A DNA stretch of 64,000 nucleotides from Verpa conica (Eukaryota > Ascomycota > Pezizomycetes > Pezizales > Morchellaceae), in assembly GCA_033030425.1 (NCBI GenBank), contig JAUFSD010000022.1, positions 992,001 to 1,056,000 of the forward strand. Direction: 5' to 3'. Positions within the stretch are counted from its first letter, which is position 1, and the number at the start of each line of letters is the position of its first letter. A model generated the notes under the pieces. The model was not told where the DNA came from. It was given only the letters and a program-made list of their open reading frames with translations, and ran no database searches. Made by a program: the position numbers and the translations under genes. Positions 23,336-36,004 of the stretch are shown here, piece by piece.

Positions 23336-26024
23336 TTAAATATTGCTCTTTATTCCACTGCTTTCCAAGAGTAGTTTCAATACTTTAGGGTCCCTCCCCG
23401 CTGCTGCTTGCAGTGCTGTTAGGCCATAATACGGGCTTGGTGCAGCGCCGACTTCAGCCCCGGCTTCCAGGAGTAGCTCTACAGACTGGAAATGCCCATT
23501 CTCCACTGCTGCTTGCAATGCTGTTCGGCCACGGTATTTGGCTGGTGCATCATTGATTTCGGCTCCATTCTTCAAGAGTAGTGCTAAAATTTCGAGGTGC
23601 CCACACCCTGCTGCTGCTTGTAGCGCCGTTCGACCGCCGTGTATTTCTGGTGCGGTATTGACATCGGCCCCGTTCTCCAAGAGCAGCTTCACTACCTCCA
23701 TATGCCCGTTCTCCACTGCTACTCTCAGTAACGTATGTTTATATTCCCCGGTGCTGATTCTAGCCCCTTGCTCTATGAGGGTCTTCACTACCTCATAATA
23801 CCCACATTCTACTGCGAATGCTAGCGCCTCTTGGCTCCCTTTGCCTTTTGCTCCATTCTCCAAGAGGAATTGCACAATTTCTGAATTTCCGCTCTCTACC
23901 GCTGCCCGCAGTATCCTTCGGCCCCAGCACTTAATTGGGGTATTGATTTCAGCCCTGTTCTCCAAGAGAAACTGCAATACTTCGAAACGCCCGCTCTCCA
24001 TCGCCGCCTGCAGTACCGTCCGGCCCCAGCCCTTAATTAGAGTGTTGATTTCGGCCCCGTTCTCTAAGAGGAATTGCACCATTTCAAAATGTCCGCTCTC
24101 CACTGCTGCCCCTAGTGCAGTATTGACTTCAGCCCCGTTCTCTAGGAGCACCTTCACTATTTCAAAATGTCCGCTCTCAACCGCCGCCCCCACTACAGAA
24201 TTGGCTTCAGCACCGTTCTCCAAGAGGAATTGCACTATATCAAAATGTCTAACCTCCACCGCTGCCCCTAGTGCAGTACTGGCTTCAGCCCCGTTCTCTA
24301 GGAGCACCTTCACTATTTCAAAATGTCCACCCTCCACCGCCGCCCCTAGTGCACCGTCGATTTCAGCCCCGTTCTCTAGGAGTACCTTCACCAATTCAAG
24401 ATGCCCATTCTCCGCTGCTGCTTGTATTGCCGTTCGTCCTATAATGGTCTGCCCGCCAGATCCACCACCTCCTGCAGTAGTGTTGACGTTGGCGCCCGCC
24501 ACCAGTAATAGTCTTACAATATCGATGTGCCCGTTTGCTGCTGCTGCCTGCAGAATCGTCTGTGCTCTTGTAATAGGTTTGCCAGCCCCACCAGGTACCC
24601 CATCTGTAATATAGATATGTTCAATTTCACGTAAAGAATCTTCACCCATCAGCCGTAGGTAAAAGTCCAGTAACATTTCCGTAATCAACACATAGCCTTT
24701 TGACGCACTTTTAAACAAAAGAGCACCAATATCTTCGCTCATTAAAGGAGACAACAAAGTGCTGACACCCATGTCTTGACGCCCCTTGCACTCCACTAAA
24801 AAGCTTATAGCACTTTCAAATGGAGACTTAATTCCTAATGACGTCCACTGACTTTTAAGAGCCGAAAACATATCCTGTGCCCATCCGTAGCTCAGAGCAT
24901 TTGAAGCAGACGGTCGGTGTTTAGGGTCCGGTACCAACAATTGCTTGACGAAATTTAACGTACTATCGCCTATGCTGGAATTCCGTGAGCTAGGAGATGG
25001 AAGTTCAATATTTCCTTTGCAGAAATCGGATAGAAGTTTCGTGTTTGTCAGGGCCAGACCAGATATAGGCAGGATACCAGACATCGTAGAAATCATCCAG
25101 CTCGAGACCCTGCCATTTAGGGACCTCTCCATAAATGGCGTTTCCAGTGTCAACATCTCGTATAATATACAACCCAGGGCCCATATATCCACGGCATTGG
25201 TGCACTCATTCTCCCCGTCCAGCATCCCAAGCATTTCCGGAGCCATATATGCCATGGTCCCTCGTCTAATACTTAGAATGCTGCTTCTCGAGGATTTCGA
25301 TACCCCAAAGTCGGCGATCTTAACACGGATTAACGGTTTCGAAGCCATGAGTATATTCTAGATTATATTCAGTATATGTTATTTACTATTGTATTGCCTG
25401 CAAAGAGTAAAATTCAGACCTGCGGTTTCAAGTCCCGATGACATATTCCACTCTGGTGTAAGAATTCAAGTCCATCTAAGAGCTGTTTGGTGATTGCTTT
25501 GGCAGCTATATCCCCCAGTGGCCCTCTACTCTCGAGATACCCCCCCAAGTCGCCATCTTCAAGGTACTCCATTGCGAAGAAGACAAAGCCACCTGGCTTA
25601 TCCTCATACCAGCCAAGAAACTGAACAAATAGATCCGGCTTCTAGTGTCCTCTATTAGCATATATACGACGTCAAGGTCCCATAGTAAACTAATTACCTG
25701 TCTCACAGCAATCAGCGTGTGTAGCTCGCGCTGAAAATCCAACCTACAGCTTTCCTTTAGGAATTTCGGCTCTAGCTTTTTGACCGCCCTCTGTTCGAAT
25801 GGTATTTTCCTTTCCTGAAGGTAAACAGCACCGTGTCCCCCTTCCCCGAGTTTCCGGACCTGTTCCCATTTCTCTATACCTCCCTGCCCTCTCTCCCACC
25901 AACGCGACCGACCTTTAATATGCGTGACATAATCTTTACCGAATGTCGCCTCTAGCTTAAACATCCCGAGTCGGTCTGTATGTGCCATAGCACGTCCCTT
26001 GTTTTTAGTTGATCCCGTCTCCAT
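23336..26024 (-). CDS. Protein kinase with 13-unit C-terminal ankyrin array (paralog 2)
   Basis: Three exons (25698-26024, 25420-25641, 23336-25357; introns 56 and 62 bp, phase 0) give 856 aa. Exon 2 is 222 nt, exactly as in paralog 1, and intron positions match. The kinase domain shows LGEGGHGAVYL, AVKKL (Lys about 82), a normal helix C Glu in FQRELHTL, HRDLKPQN across intron 2, DFG, MAPE and CILYEMLTLETPF. A linker of about 130 residues (SAISFLVECKGRQDMG and following), absent from paralog 1, leads to about 13 ankyrin repeats. Repeats 3-6 are unusually short (about 27 residues, LGAAVESGHFEIVKVLLENGAE type) and nearly identical to each other. A second in-frame ATG lies 12 codons in (MAHTDRLG), which aligns better with the paralog's start; either could be used. 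Confidence 0.9.
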
Positions 26025-26648
26025 GCTATCGCCTATGTGGATTAGTTGTTCATACAGTGTGCAACTCCGTATGGTACAAAGGTGAAGGGACTATACAGTG
26101 TTTGACTAGCAATTCCGAGTAGTATAGTGGGTTATTGCGCCGGTACTGGTGCTCTTGCTATCTCCCAAAGCGCGTACGGTGAAGAGGTCTGACAGACCAT
26201 TATCTATCTTATGCATTTCGATCAGGGCCAGCTGAAATGACCCCGGCAGAGGCACAGCCTACCAGCACTACTGCTGCACACAGTTCCAAAAACGACAACT
26301 GTATGATGGAGAGCGTGAAGTTTGATTAGTTGGGCCGAGATACCGAGAGATAGCTAAGCCATGATATCCTGTGCCTGTAGTATCATAGTGACGCGTGTAC
26401 GGGCCGTAAACGGCCCTACATTGCTATGTAAAGATCTACTTAGCAATGGACTCGAGATACCTAGTATAGACATGTATCTGATTCTATGTGCCCAGGTCCC
26501 AGGTCCCAGATATACGCATGCACCTTATTACGCTATGTCATGTTATCGAGGTTAAGCTTTCACCAGGGCTTGGCGGCTACTCTTCATACGTATGTGGGAC
26601 ACCCCCCACGTCACCTCGCCATCAACCTCCCACTCTGAAGTAACCACC
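26025..26648. promoter_or_regulatory. Divergent intergenic region, kinase-ankyrin 2 / ALG13
   Basis: 624 bp between divergent start codons. No coding sequence recognised. A tandem CCCAGGTCCCAGGTCCCAG occurs near 26490-26508. The ALG13 start lies just after a CACCATG-type context. Confidence 0.4.
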
Positions 26649-27295
26649 ATGTCCAAATCACGGGCCTCGAAAGTCGTATTTGTAACCGTTGGTGCAACCG
26701 CTCCATTCAATGATCTCGTCTCTGCTTCTCTCTCCTCTACAGTTATCGCTGCCCTCTGCACTCAGGGCTACACTGACCTCCGTATCCAATTCGGTACCGG
26801 TCGACATGTATTCGAACAGCGTCTATCTACAACTATTGGCTCACGGCACAGTGTCAGTGTTAGCGGGTTCGACTTTGCAGAGAGCCTGAGGGAGGAGATT
26901 GCAGCGGCAGATTTGGTGATTTCACATGCTGGTGTGTATACAAAATAAAGAAAACTCCGTTAAGTAAGCTAATGTAGGAGGTGAATAGGATCCGGGTCGA
27001 TTCTCGATGCACTACGATATCAGAAGAGACTCATTGTAGTGCCGAATGAAGGGCTGATGGATAACCATCAAAAGGAGCTCTCGGAAGAGCTTGAAAGGCA
27101 GGGGTACCTGGTTGAGGGGCATATTGAGTATGTATATCGATTTCCCACTCTCGAACTATACTGATGTTAAGCAGAGATCTCCAAAACGCGATTTATAAGG
27201 TTGAGGCTGCCGAGTTTACCCATTTTCCCGGTAGCGGGAGTAAGGACTTTATCAAGGTTTTGGACGAGGAGATGGGGATGTTGAATTTGGATTAA
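26649..27295 (+). CDS. ALG13: UDP-GlcNAc transferase catalytic subunit Alg13
   Basis: Alg13 joins membrane-bound Alg14 at the cytosolic face of the ER to add the second GlcNAc to the dolichol-linked N-glycan precursor. Three exons: 26649-26931, 26989-27127, 27175-27295; introns of 57 and 47 bp keep phase, giving 180 aa (yeast 202). Visible family features are the N-terminal strand [24 protein letters not shown], the [10 protein letters not shown] motif, rebuilt across intron 1 to [11 protein letters not shown], and [20 protein letters not shown] with the conserved PN..L..NHQ core, then [11 protein letters not shown] across intron 2. I start at the ATG at 26649 because translation from an earlier in-frame ATG at 26592 adds a non-family leader of 19 residues. 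There is no signal peptide or membrane helix, as expected for a soluble subunit. Confidence 0.93.
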
Positions 27296-30200
27296 TGTAT
27301 CGTGCGGGTCACGGAATCACCACAGGACTATTTGGAGAACAGGAAGACTATTTTATATTAACGCTAACGAAGACTCTCACATAGATGAACGGAAACGATG
27401 AGCACGAGTAGGAGTACTCAGATATTGTATAATTTTTATTTCCAAGGGCTTGGAGTAGTGCTAGACATTAGGTTACAACAGCTGTATTTCTAAGACACGA
27501 AAATGGATGATTTGAATATTCGCATTCTTGAGATAAAGGGACAATCAGATTATTGAAGCCGAGACATGATTTTACAACCAGCAGCTTACTAGCGGTACCA
27601 GCATGGCTGTAGTAATACCAAAAAGTTTGGACAACTGCTGCCTCTACCAGGGCTTCAATTCTTTGCTTTTCATCCAACAGCTTGAATGTCTAGACATGGT
27701 AAAGCCTCTGAAACAAGGTTATCACAGAGTCCAAAAAACCAAAAATAGCCCACAAATCTAGGCGGCGTTATAGAAGAGAATCCCCGAGCTACCAAACAAC
27801 CCTGAAAACAAGCTTCGATTGTACTAGTAGCATTCTCTAGTACCGTATAATCCCATCAATGACGGCACCTATACTCAGCTCTATGATTAGATGAGCAATG
27901 AAAGCCTACTGAAATGCAGCAAGCCGGGTTCTGGGGATCGGTCTGGCTAGATATGCCTATTTAAACCGGAGAAATTAAGGCACACAGCTTCCCACTATAA
28001 TTATAGGACATCTATACGGGTAATTGCATTATGGGGATCCCCACAACCCCGTCATCTAGCATTACACACTAGAATAGTAAACATCGCATGGCCGAGGAGA
28101 ACGATTCGAGATAATGTAGTCAATTACTAACTGAAAGACATAGGTAGGTATTTAGGTAGACTGTAGCCGTCTTTTAGCATATTAGATGAATCAGATCTCA
28201 TCAATATCTATTTAGCTACTATCCGGGGGAAAAAAGCTTTTAGAACCACTTGTTATACCCGTAGTATTAGTCGCCAGATAGATAATCATCATACCACGGG
28301 ATCTTACTCTTTGATATGATAATCGCCAATCCACACCACTCAATAAGACACGCACTAGAACGAAAAAGAACCTCAATGTGACTGATGAAAGGCTGATGAA
28401 AGATGAAACAAGGCCTGGTACAGGCGCTGTATTACTCCTCAACGCAACAGAAGTATCTTCCCGTGGGTAGCTAGAAATTAATCAGCGAGATTCAGAAGGG
28501 AGAAGGGCGAGTAGGAAACCGGGAAGTTGCATCATAGAATATCACCATGGTAGATCACTACCCACTTTAGACGTGCCGGAATTTGCATTTCTCCCCGGCC
28601 CAAGGGATGAAAGCCACAGTGCTGCACATGTACCTTATGAAAATCACAATGCAGTGCTTCCCGAGGAATGCTGAGGCCTAGACATGGGGTCGATCGCTTG
28701 GTGTGCAGCAGCAGCAAGAAACCACATTAGTGTACAAACACGGGTGGGGACAGCTTAAAAGAATCACTTACGGTGCATACTACCATGGGTATCACTTAGC
28801 ATAACTGTGGATGTTTGTTGGTCACCGGGCTTACCCGATACTTAGCTTTTCTATCGGGGTACCTAGTACTAAGAATGCTTCCCAAAGTGGTACCGGTTCT
28901 CAAAACATAAGCAGATAGGCGTACAAGCCACACTAACAGGCCTAGATAAGTAACCCTCAGAGATATCACCTTCCCGCAATTACTACAAAACAACGATAGA
29001 GGCTCTCCTGATAGATTGGTTACCAGAAGACAACTCTTCTAAATGACTTGCCCCACAATTAATGACCATGAAACCTATCTAGTACACTATATAAATGTTA
29101 AATTCGAGTTTTAGCAAATTAATAGTCATCACACGATACTATAAAAGAGTATGTAAAGCAATCTTTGTATAATTCATATCATAGGTTCCGAATTCTATTC
29201 GCCCGGCAAATAGTTTAATGGCGCACTACACAAATACTAATTTCACTAGGGAGCACGGGAGTTTATGAATTAGGCGGAATGAGAAAGTTATATTATTTGG
29301 TACCTATACAGTATAACCGCATCATCATATATTTGCTGGTGGAATAGTATATCTGATTTAGAGATACTTGTAAGTCACGTTAGTAGGCTTGAGGAATACT
29401 TTGCAATCCATCACAATCGAGCTTTAATTAAGGAATGTTGAAGCCTTGGCGGGAAGCAGTAAGGGGTATATCTCAGCTCTTTGCGGTAGATTTTATGAAT
29501 GTAGCCCGGTTAAGTCTTACCATGTGAGATTTACGGCATCTATAGATTCCCCTGACATCCTTGAGGTCTCAAGCAATCTTCATTCTTGGGTTCTGAGAGC
29601 GAGTGATATACCATGACTAACTTGAAATGCGGTTAACTAAGTCCTCAGATACTTTATAACGGCTGGTGATTTATGAGGATAGGATTAACACTAAACCCTA
29701 GTGACTGGTTTTCCGAGTAATTTCTATATTCAGCATTGTGATTCTACCAGTATAGTAGAGCTGAGGGATTCCAGTTATAGATCTCAGCGCCGACGGGAGG
29801 GCAATGAATAGTGGTACCTTCAATGGCCCTAAATCCTTATCAGGAGTCGATTCTCAGTGACATGAGAAATAAGCTGTGCAGGAACATCATAACCTGTAAC
29901 CTACTCACGGGTGCATGTCCGATCTCCACATGCGCGTACATACATGCTCCAACTTTTGAATATCCTCGGATGTGTCCTCGGCTATCCCCGGCAGTTTGTT
30001 AAAAGTACATGTAGTGTAACTAACCGCGGGGGATCGGTCACAGTGGTGCGGGTAGAGTAAATACTGGGTTTCGATATGCATGAGAATATAACATATTGTA
30101 GTTGGTTATTATTGACAGCACTAAGAGTAACCGTACATATTTTCTATACATATGTATGCATGGTGCTTGGTGCTTGAGGCATGTGAAAGGAACGTGGAAA

Positions 30201-32645
30201 TGTAACTATTAGAAGCAGGGATTATCACCTGAGTCGATGTCTTTAATGAACAAAGTTGCCTACCGACTAGACAGCATAAGACTTGTATGTTTTTGCCTGA
30301 TCTGAGTACTCGTAGTCTTCAAGCGTTTCCGGAGTACGGTAACAGGGAGCGCCATGTCTTGCCTACTGTCACATTGTATCTTCAAGGTGTAATGCACCTC
30401 ATGGGTGTTTTGCCTTGAATCTAAGGCCAGCCATTCGCTGAACTTTGTGCTGCCGAGGAATAGCTACCCAAGTTGACCAACGGCACAGGCTTGCAAAAGT
30501 GACCTTGTAGGAAAGACATGGCGCTCCCAGTTACCGTATTCCGGAAACGCTTGAAGACTACGAGTACAGGCATAACTACCCGGGGACGCAACGAAGTAGG
30601 GTTCTAAGGAGTAACTATGATTGGAAAGTACAGCACCCGAGTCTCGAGGCACTAAATAGCGGAAGGCTCCGACAAAGCTTTATTACTGGATGTTATGATC
30701 CTAATAAGTATTCTGCGCCTCCGATTGGTGGGAATGGAACACGCCAATTGTCTATCCCAGACCCAAACCGGGTTTGGAAGGATCACTATTTTCGCCGCCT
30801 TATTCATCTATGCTACCTTTTACCAACCTCAATAACATTCACGCATTAAGTAGATATTATATTTTAAGCGTAGTTGGTCTAGCTGAGCTGCGTTTATGCC
30901 TAGAGCAGTTCTCTGTGGCCAGAAGGCGAAGTGGCCAGGTACTTTATAGAAATTACTAGCGAGCTATAAGTGAGGTGAAACATGGCGTAAATCTCAAGTC
31001 TTAGGTTCGTAATTTTATTCAACATAGGGAGATAGGGGGATCAGTTAGAATCGTTCTAACAAAGGAAAATACCGACCTCTCCAGTGAGACATGCAAATCC
31101 AAACACCTATAGCCTAAGGACTGCCATCTATACAATTTTTCCCGAGCTCTTTTGATATTGTGATATCAACATAGAACATCAAGACCCAGCTAACCCCAGC
31201 ATCGCTTAGGTTATGTACACATGACTTTCACCAAATATTACTCAGGAAAGAATAACAAGACTCCATTTATATCTCACCTATTATCTGGTGACGAAGCTAT
31301 GTTGACTCAAATTTTCTCTTTGCCTTGGGTGCCTAGACCCATGGCGTTATATCGAAGCACAGAGCTATCTTCAGATTTAGCGAATTCGGGGGGCCTAAAA
31401 GCAAAAGCTACATGTAAGTTACCCATGTATAATATACATCTGCTCAATTTCAGTAAGACGCCATATATCAAAGCGCAAGCAAAAGCCTAAGGTTCGGTTT
31501 ACCTTTTCTGGCATCCCAATATAGTATTTCTGTGTCTTAATAGGTAGTTCGGGACGGGTAGAATACGGATACGCGGTTTGACTTACTAACAGTAAGTATA
31601 CCTAATAGCAGATTGAGGCTCTTTATCATTTGAGCGGAAGCGGTTGTCCTGTCCCGTCCCATCGGCGCTAATGTACCCCACACCAGCTTGGCCGCGTGTC
31701 GCGAGGCCTTGGCATCTCCACCCGGATACCAGGATATACCTAGTCATATTAGGAAAGAATGAAGGGTAAAGCCTCCCTGGATTTTATAATCAATAGCCTA
31801 TACTTTTATGTCTATTCACTTGAACAGAGGTTATAACGGATTTTCAATTCTGCAAATATAGTTTAGGTGCTCGTATTATTAGTTATTACTCGGTTATAGC
31901 GCTAGAATAACGTGATGTGTTTATATTAATATGACATTAGGTAACCTGCAGTACTAATTCAACCCAACTAGGACTGGTATAACCATATCTTCTTACCTGA
32001 GCCGGTTGAAGCTGCATTTGAGTTGGGTAATACATGATAGTTGAGGGATAACCCATCAAGGACTAGAGAGAAAGAAGAACAGTAGAGTTAAATTCACCTA
32101 GAGGGTAGTTGCACAAGCCATATCCGACCAGCATGAATAATGGAATCACTATAATAATAATATTAAGGAAAAAAAATACAACTAGATAGGCTCAAAATAT
32201 TACTATAAGAAATAGAGGAAACTAAGGTTTATATAATGTACTGGCGAAAAATAATAATACACAGAAATCAGGATTGCCTCATATTAACTAAAGGTCTAGC
32301 CTTCTATATTAATAACGTGGTCTTGAATATTTCATCATGCACTGCTTCGGGTTTGAGGTGCGACGTACTTACAGCGCTAAATCAGGTGACCATATTTGGA
32401 ACCTTGCTCACTATATCGTAATGTAAGCCCCAGCACCATGTCTTACAATACTCTCGACCATCATTAGGGAAGTAGATGTCATAGTTGAAGCTGGTTTAAC
32501 ACAGTTATGTGTAAGTATATTGAATTTAAAGTTATCAAAGGTAGAAATTACCTGCTAGATTGTTACCACTTATATTTCCGTCAATCAAGTTATTATCTTG
32601 GATGTATAAGGGTTGACTTATTCATATGATTAGCTTATCTTGTTT
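27296..32645. other. Gene-free decayed DNA, 5.3 kb
   Basis: No open frame over 90 codons, no splice-joined coding series and no recognisable domain. Composition is AT-rich with mixed short motifs, as in mutated repeat remains. It includes a large inverted repeat at 30306-30567. A minus-strand 76-codon frame at 28212-28442 and a 89-codon frame at 31221-31490 look like chance. Confidence 0.6.
30306..30567. repeat. Inverted repeat, 61-bp arms around a 140-bp spacer
   Basis: Arm 30306-30366 (starting GTACTCGTAGTCTTCAAGCG) is the reverse complement of 30507-30567 with about 3 mismatches. The spacer is unique and not open. No terminal TG/CA or TA ends are obvious, so it may be a foldback element, a hairpin RNA source or the product of an inverted duplication. 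Confidence 0.75.
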
Positions 32646-35600
32646 CTATAGTATAAAGTCGCCAGGGTTGAATAGAGAAATCTCGGTGTAATACTTGTGG
32701 TCTTTTATACTACTCTCGTTAAGCCCTATACTAAGATATAGCGTAAGACGGGTAATGTTGGTAGTGAGACCCGTTACTAGTTTGTGGGAAGGCTTAAAAA
32801 TTGTTTTTCGAACCTCTAATGCCTTTTTCAGAAATTCCATTCCTTCATCACTCTTATCTACGTTGATAAGAGCTACCCCAAGGTTATTCATCGTAGTGGC
32901 TGTACTCGAGTGAGACTCGCCGTAAGAGTTCGTAAAGGATTCCAAGGCGAGTTGATAGCAGGGAATAGCCTCGGAGAAACGGCCGTTCCGACAATAAAAA
33001 TTACCAGTTTTGTGGTACGACAGGGCTGTTAGGGGATTTTCAAGACCCATCTTCTTTTTTAACAGACTCAATGCATTCATATATTCCTTCTCGGCATCCT
33101 CGGGCTTTCCTTGAGCATTCAAGATATCTGCTTTCTGCACAGTCAAAACACCAACTCCACATCCCTCCGGATCACAACCAATCTTGACATCATTTAAGGC
33201 CTGTAAGTTGTGCATTTCTGCTTCGTCAAGCCGTCCTAGGTCGAGTAAAATCCAACCAAGAGTCAACTCGATCCAAGCAAGCGTCTGACTTTTTAGGCGT
33301 GATTTGTATATGGTATTAGACAGATCAAGCCCGGCTTTACAATGTTCCAAGGGTTCCTGGAGGCTCAGTTTTTCCTCGTCGCCAAGGGTTGGGACGACCA
33401 AAGTAAGACTTCCAGCAATTGATGGCTCGTATATATCGCCGAATATATCTCCTCGAAGCTGGCAGTGAAGTAGGGTAGCTAGGTAATTCCGTGCCATGAG
33501 GAGGCCATGACGAAGGTCTGTGTTTTCGGGGTCACTTTTTAGATCTTGCTCATAGATTTCTATGGCTCTTTGGTAATGCCGGTGGGCCTCAATAAATTCA
33601 CCGTTAAACGTGAGTATCCGACCGAAGTTGCAGTAGGACCATGCAGTAAGCACATGTTCTTTACCGATGGAAGTTTCGAAATTGACGATAGATTGCGACC
33701 CAATCTCTCTGGCCTGCCTTAAGCTCCCACATCGCATTAAATTCCACGCTAAGCTCATTTGGATATGACCAAGAATATGTCTTTCTCCTGTCCAGTTCAT
33801 CCCCAGTGATAGCCTTAATAGCTTCTCGCCCTGCTTGTTATCAATCTCCATGAGATAAAAAGCGGCCCTTTGCAACAAGCTGCCAAATCTTTCAGTCTTT
33901 TGGTGTGGTAAATATTTCTCGTGGTTTTTAACCAGCGATAGGATGTGAGGGACTAGGGTCCGGCACGCTTCCGTATTACCCATGTCCCCTGGAAAGACAG
34001 CTTCTCTTGGGTCGTAGTAAGGCTTTGGAAATCTAGCCTCCAATAGCATTACCGTAAACGAAAATGTCTCAGCTCGTTCTTTTTGTGACATTCGGTTGAT
34101 GGTTGTTAGTTGGACCAGTCTATGGACCCAAAGACACCTTGTATCCTGGGTGGCAAGTGAAGACCTTGTTAAGGCTTCGATAGCGGAATGATACCTGGTA
34201 GAGGATACGTTAGATATGTCCATTACTCGATTATGTATAATCACTCACAGTGCCATTGTCGGAAACATGTTTGAATTTTGGAAAACGCTCTCTGGGAGTC
34301 CATCATGATCAACCCAGGCTAAGCACTGTAGGACATAAGCCGCTTGCTCGTTCGTACTTTTCAATTTCGTATACGCTGGTTCCCAAATCTTTCCGATCGC
34401 TGCCCTCTGTGCCCCAGGCATTCCCTCATCTATCTCGAAAAGGACTTGTGTTTGTGCTGGATCACGGTATTGTTTGAGGATATCTTCAATGGACATTCCG
34501 GACCCTGTTGTTTGGAGTCTCCTTGCGACGTGGTGGAGGCCAATAGGTAACGCACCAACCTCATGTACTAGTTGTTTAACTGCTTCGCTCTTCGGATCGA
34601 TTTCTGGCGCGAATAATTTGAGGAAATTTATCCCTTCTTCGGGCGTCAGTTTATCGATATGAATGCTTTCTGATGAGAAGTTCCTTGCCCCACAATCGTG
34701 TGTTGTGAGAATAATGTTCCCATTCCCACTCGTTGGCCAGTACTTTTCAAGGAGCCTTAGATCATTTACATCATCGAAGACTAGAAGCCAAGACTGTGCT
34801 GCAGATGAAAGATGGATCTTCACTGCCGAGACCAAGTCCCTTTCTGAAAGTCCTGCGTCTTGAAGTTCGAGGTGTTTGGCTATCTCGCGGAAGCTATTAG
34901 AGAGCTTCTCCTCCGTGTCGGCCGGGACCCAAATAATCCAATCGAATTTCGAGCGGCGGGTATGTGTGTACTCAAATGCAATCATGCTCTTTCCTACTCC
35001 ACCCACTCCGTGAAGGCATACTACTCGACAGCCCGATGTTGGGCTTGCTGGGCCCTCGAAAGAGCTGTCTAGACGCTTCAGAATAGACTCTCGGCTAAAT
35101 AACCCCGAATTCCAGGAATACGGCACATAAAAGATCCTCTGGTTCCTTAATTTAGGCTGCAAGCACTCATACCCAACGAGTCTTGTCTCAAATACCACAT
35201 GGTCGACGTTGCTCCTCAGCTTCGCAAAATCTTGCTGGAGGGATTCAAGGTTTCTGAATGGTGACATGACGAGTCGCTTCCCTATACCTCTGATAAGCTA
35301 TAATGGACAAGGTACACAATGCCGATTATAGAGAGCTTACACAATGGAGGCTTCCGCAAGTACCGTAAAACCCCAAGGTAAACTTGCATGATATTATCAT
35401 GGGCTATACTCAGAGCCTCATGTAACTTGAGGTGGTTGGGAAACGTTTGTTCTGTACGCACAAGCTCGTCAAGGATCCGTCCAACCTCGCATAGATATTC
35501 AGAGACCTTTCTCATTCGTTCCATGGCGTTAACTCCTATCTAATCAAACAACAGCTAATTAACTCTAGATCTTCTTAATTAAGTAAGTGGCCGTGATCAT

Positions 35601-36004
35601 GTGACATACCTGAATGATTATACGAGTAATTCCCCAGGCCAAAGAGGCAGACCTATCGGCGCTAAAAACCATATCGAGCGCTCTAGAAAACCGTTCTAGA
35701 GCTCCGAAATAAGGCTCTAGTACTTCGAGTATTTTTTTAAGCCATGGCTCCCGGTGTTTTTCCAAAAGGTTGGTGAGGTATTGCTGAAACGTGTCTCTGT
35801 CCTGATTCTCGAGCACTGTCTCAACCTCATCTTGACTGAGTTGATGCCTGAACTTCTCAACAAAAGATCTTCCGGTCCTTTCTCCCCATGTAGAACTGAA
35901 GTATACTGTTAAGACCATAAAGCCACCAATAGGAGACTCTATATTACTTACGACTGGGTTTGACTTGCACTTGCACTGCCAATCCTGCCCCCGGACCTAT
36001 TCAT
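32646..36004 (-). CDS. NLR-like STAND protein: N-terminal helical domain, NB-ARC, TPR
   Basis: Five exons (35952-36004, 35610-35895, 35341-35539, 34249-35281, 32646-34194; introns 56, 70, 59, 54 bp) keep phase and give 1,039 aa. The N-terminal region includes WLKKILEVLEPYFGALERF and SLAWGITRIIIQ, the pattern of the helical N-terminal domain (DUF7708 type) common on fungal STAND proteins. The NTPase has Walker A HGVGGVGKS (about 270-278), Walker B WLLVFDDV, a NIILTTHD sensor segment and GALPIGL, as in NB-ARC. The last 500 residues are tetratricopeptide-like helices (ALSYHKTGNFYCRNGRFSEA, TTMNNLGVALINVDKSDEG). Such proteins are signal-sensing switches; many take part in non-self recognition. 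The first exon is short; translation from an ATG at 35918 is an alternative, but the GTAAGT...CTTCAG intron and its phase favour the longer form. Confidence 0.85.

Noticed and set aside
23841..24614. Long plus-strand frame (257 codons) opposite kinase-ankyrin gene 2, and similar ones at 19863-20384 and 23538-23798
   Set aside because: They are antisense shadows of the ankyrin repeats: the repeated unit keeps the opposite frame open and gives a repetitive Ser/Thr-rich nonsense product.
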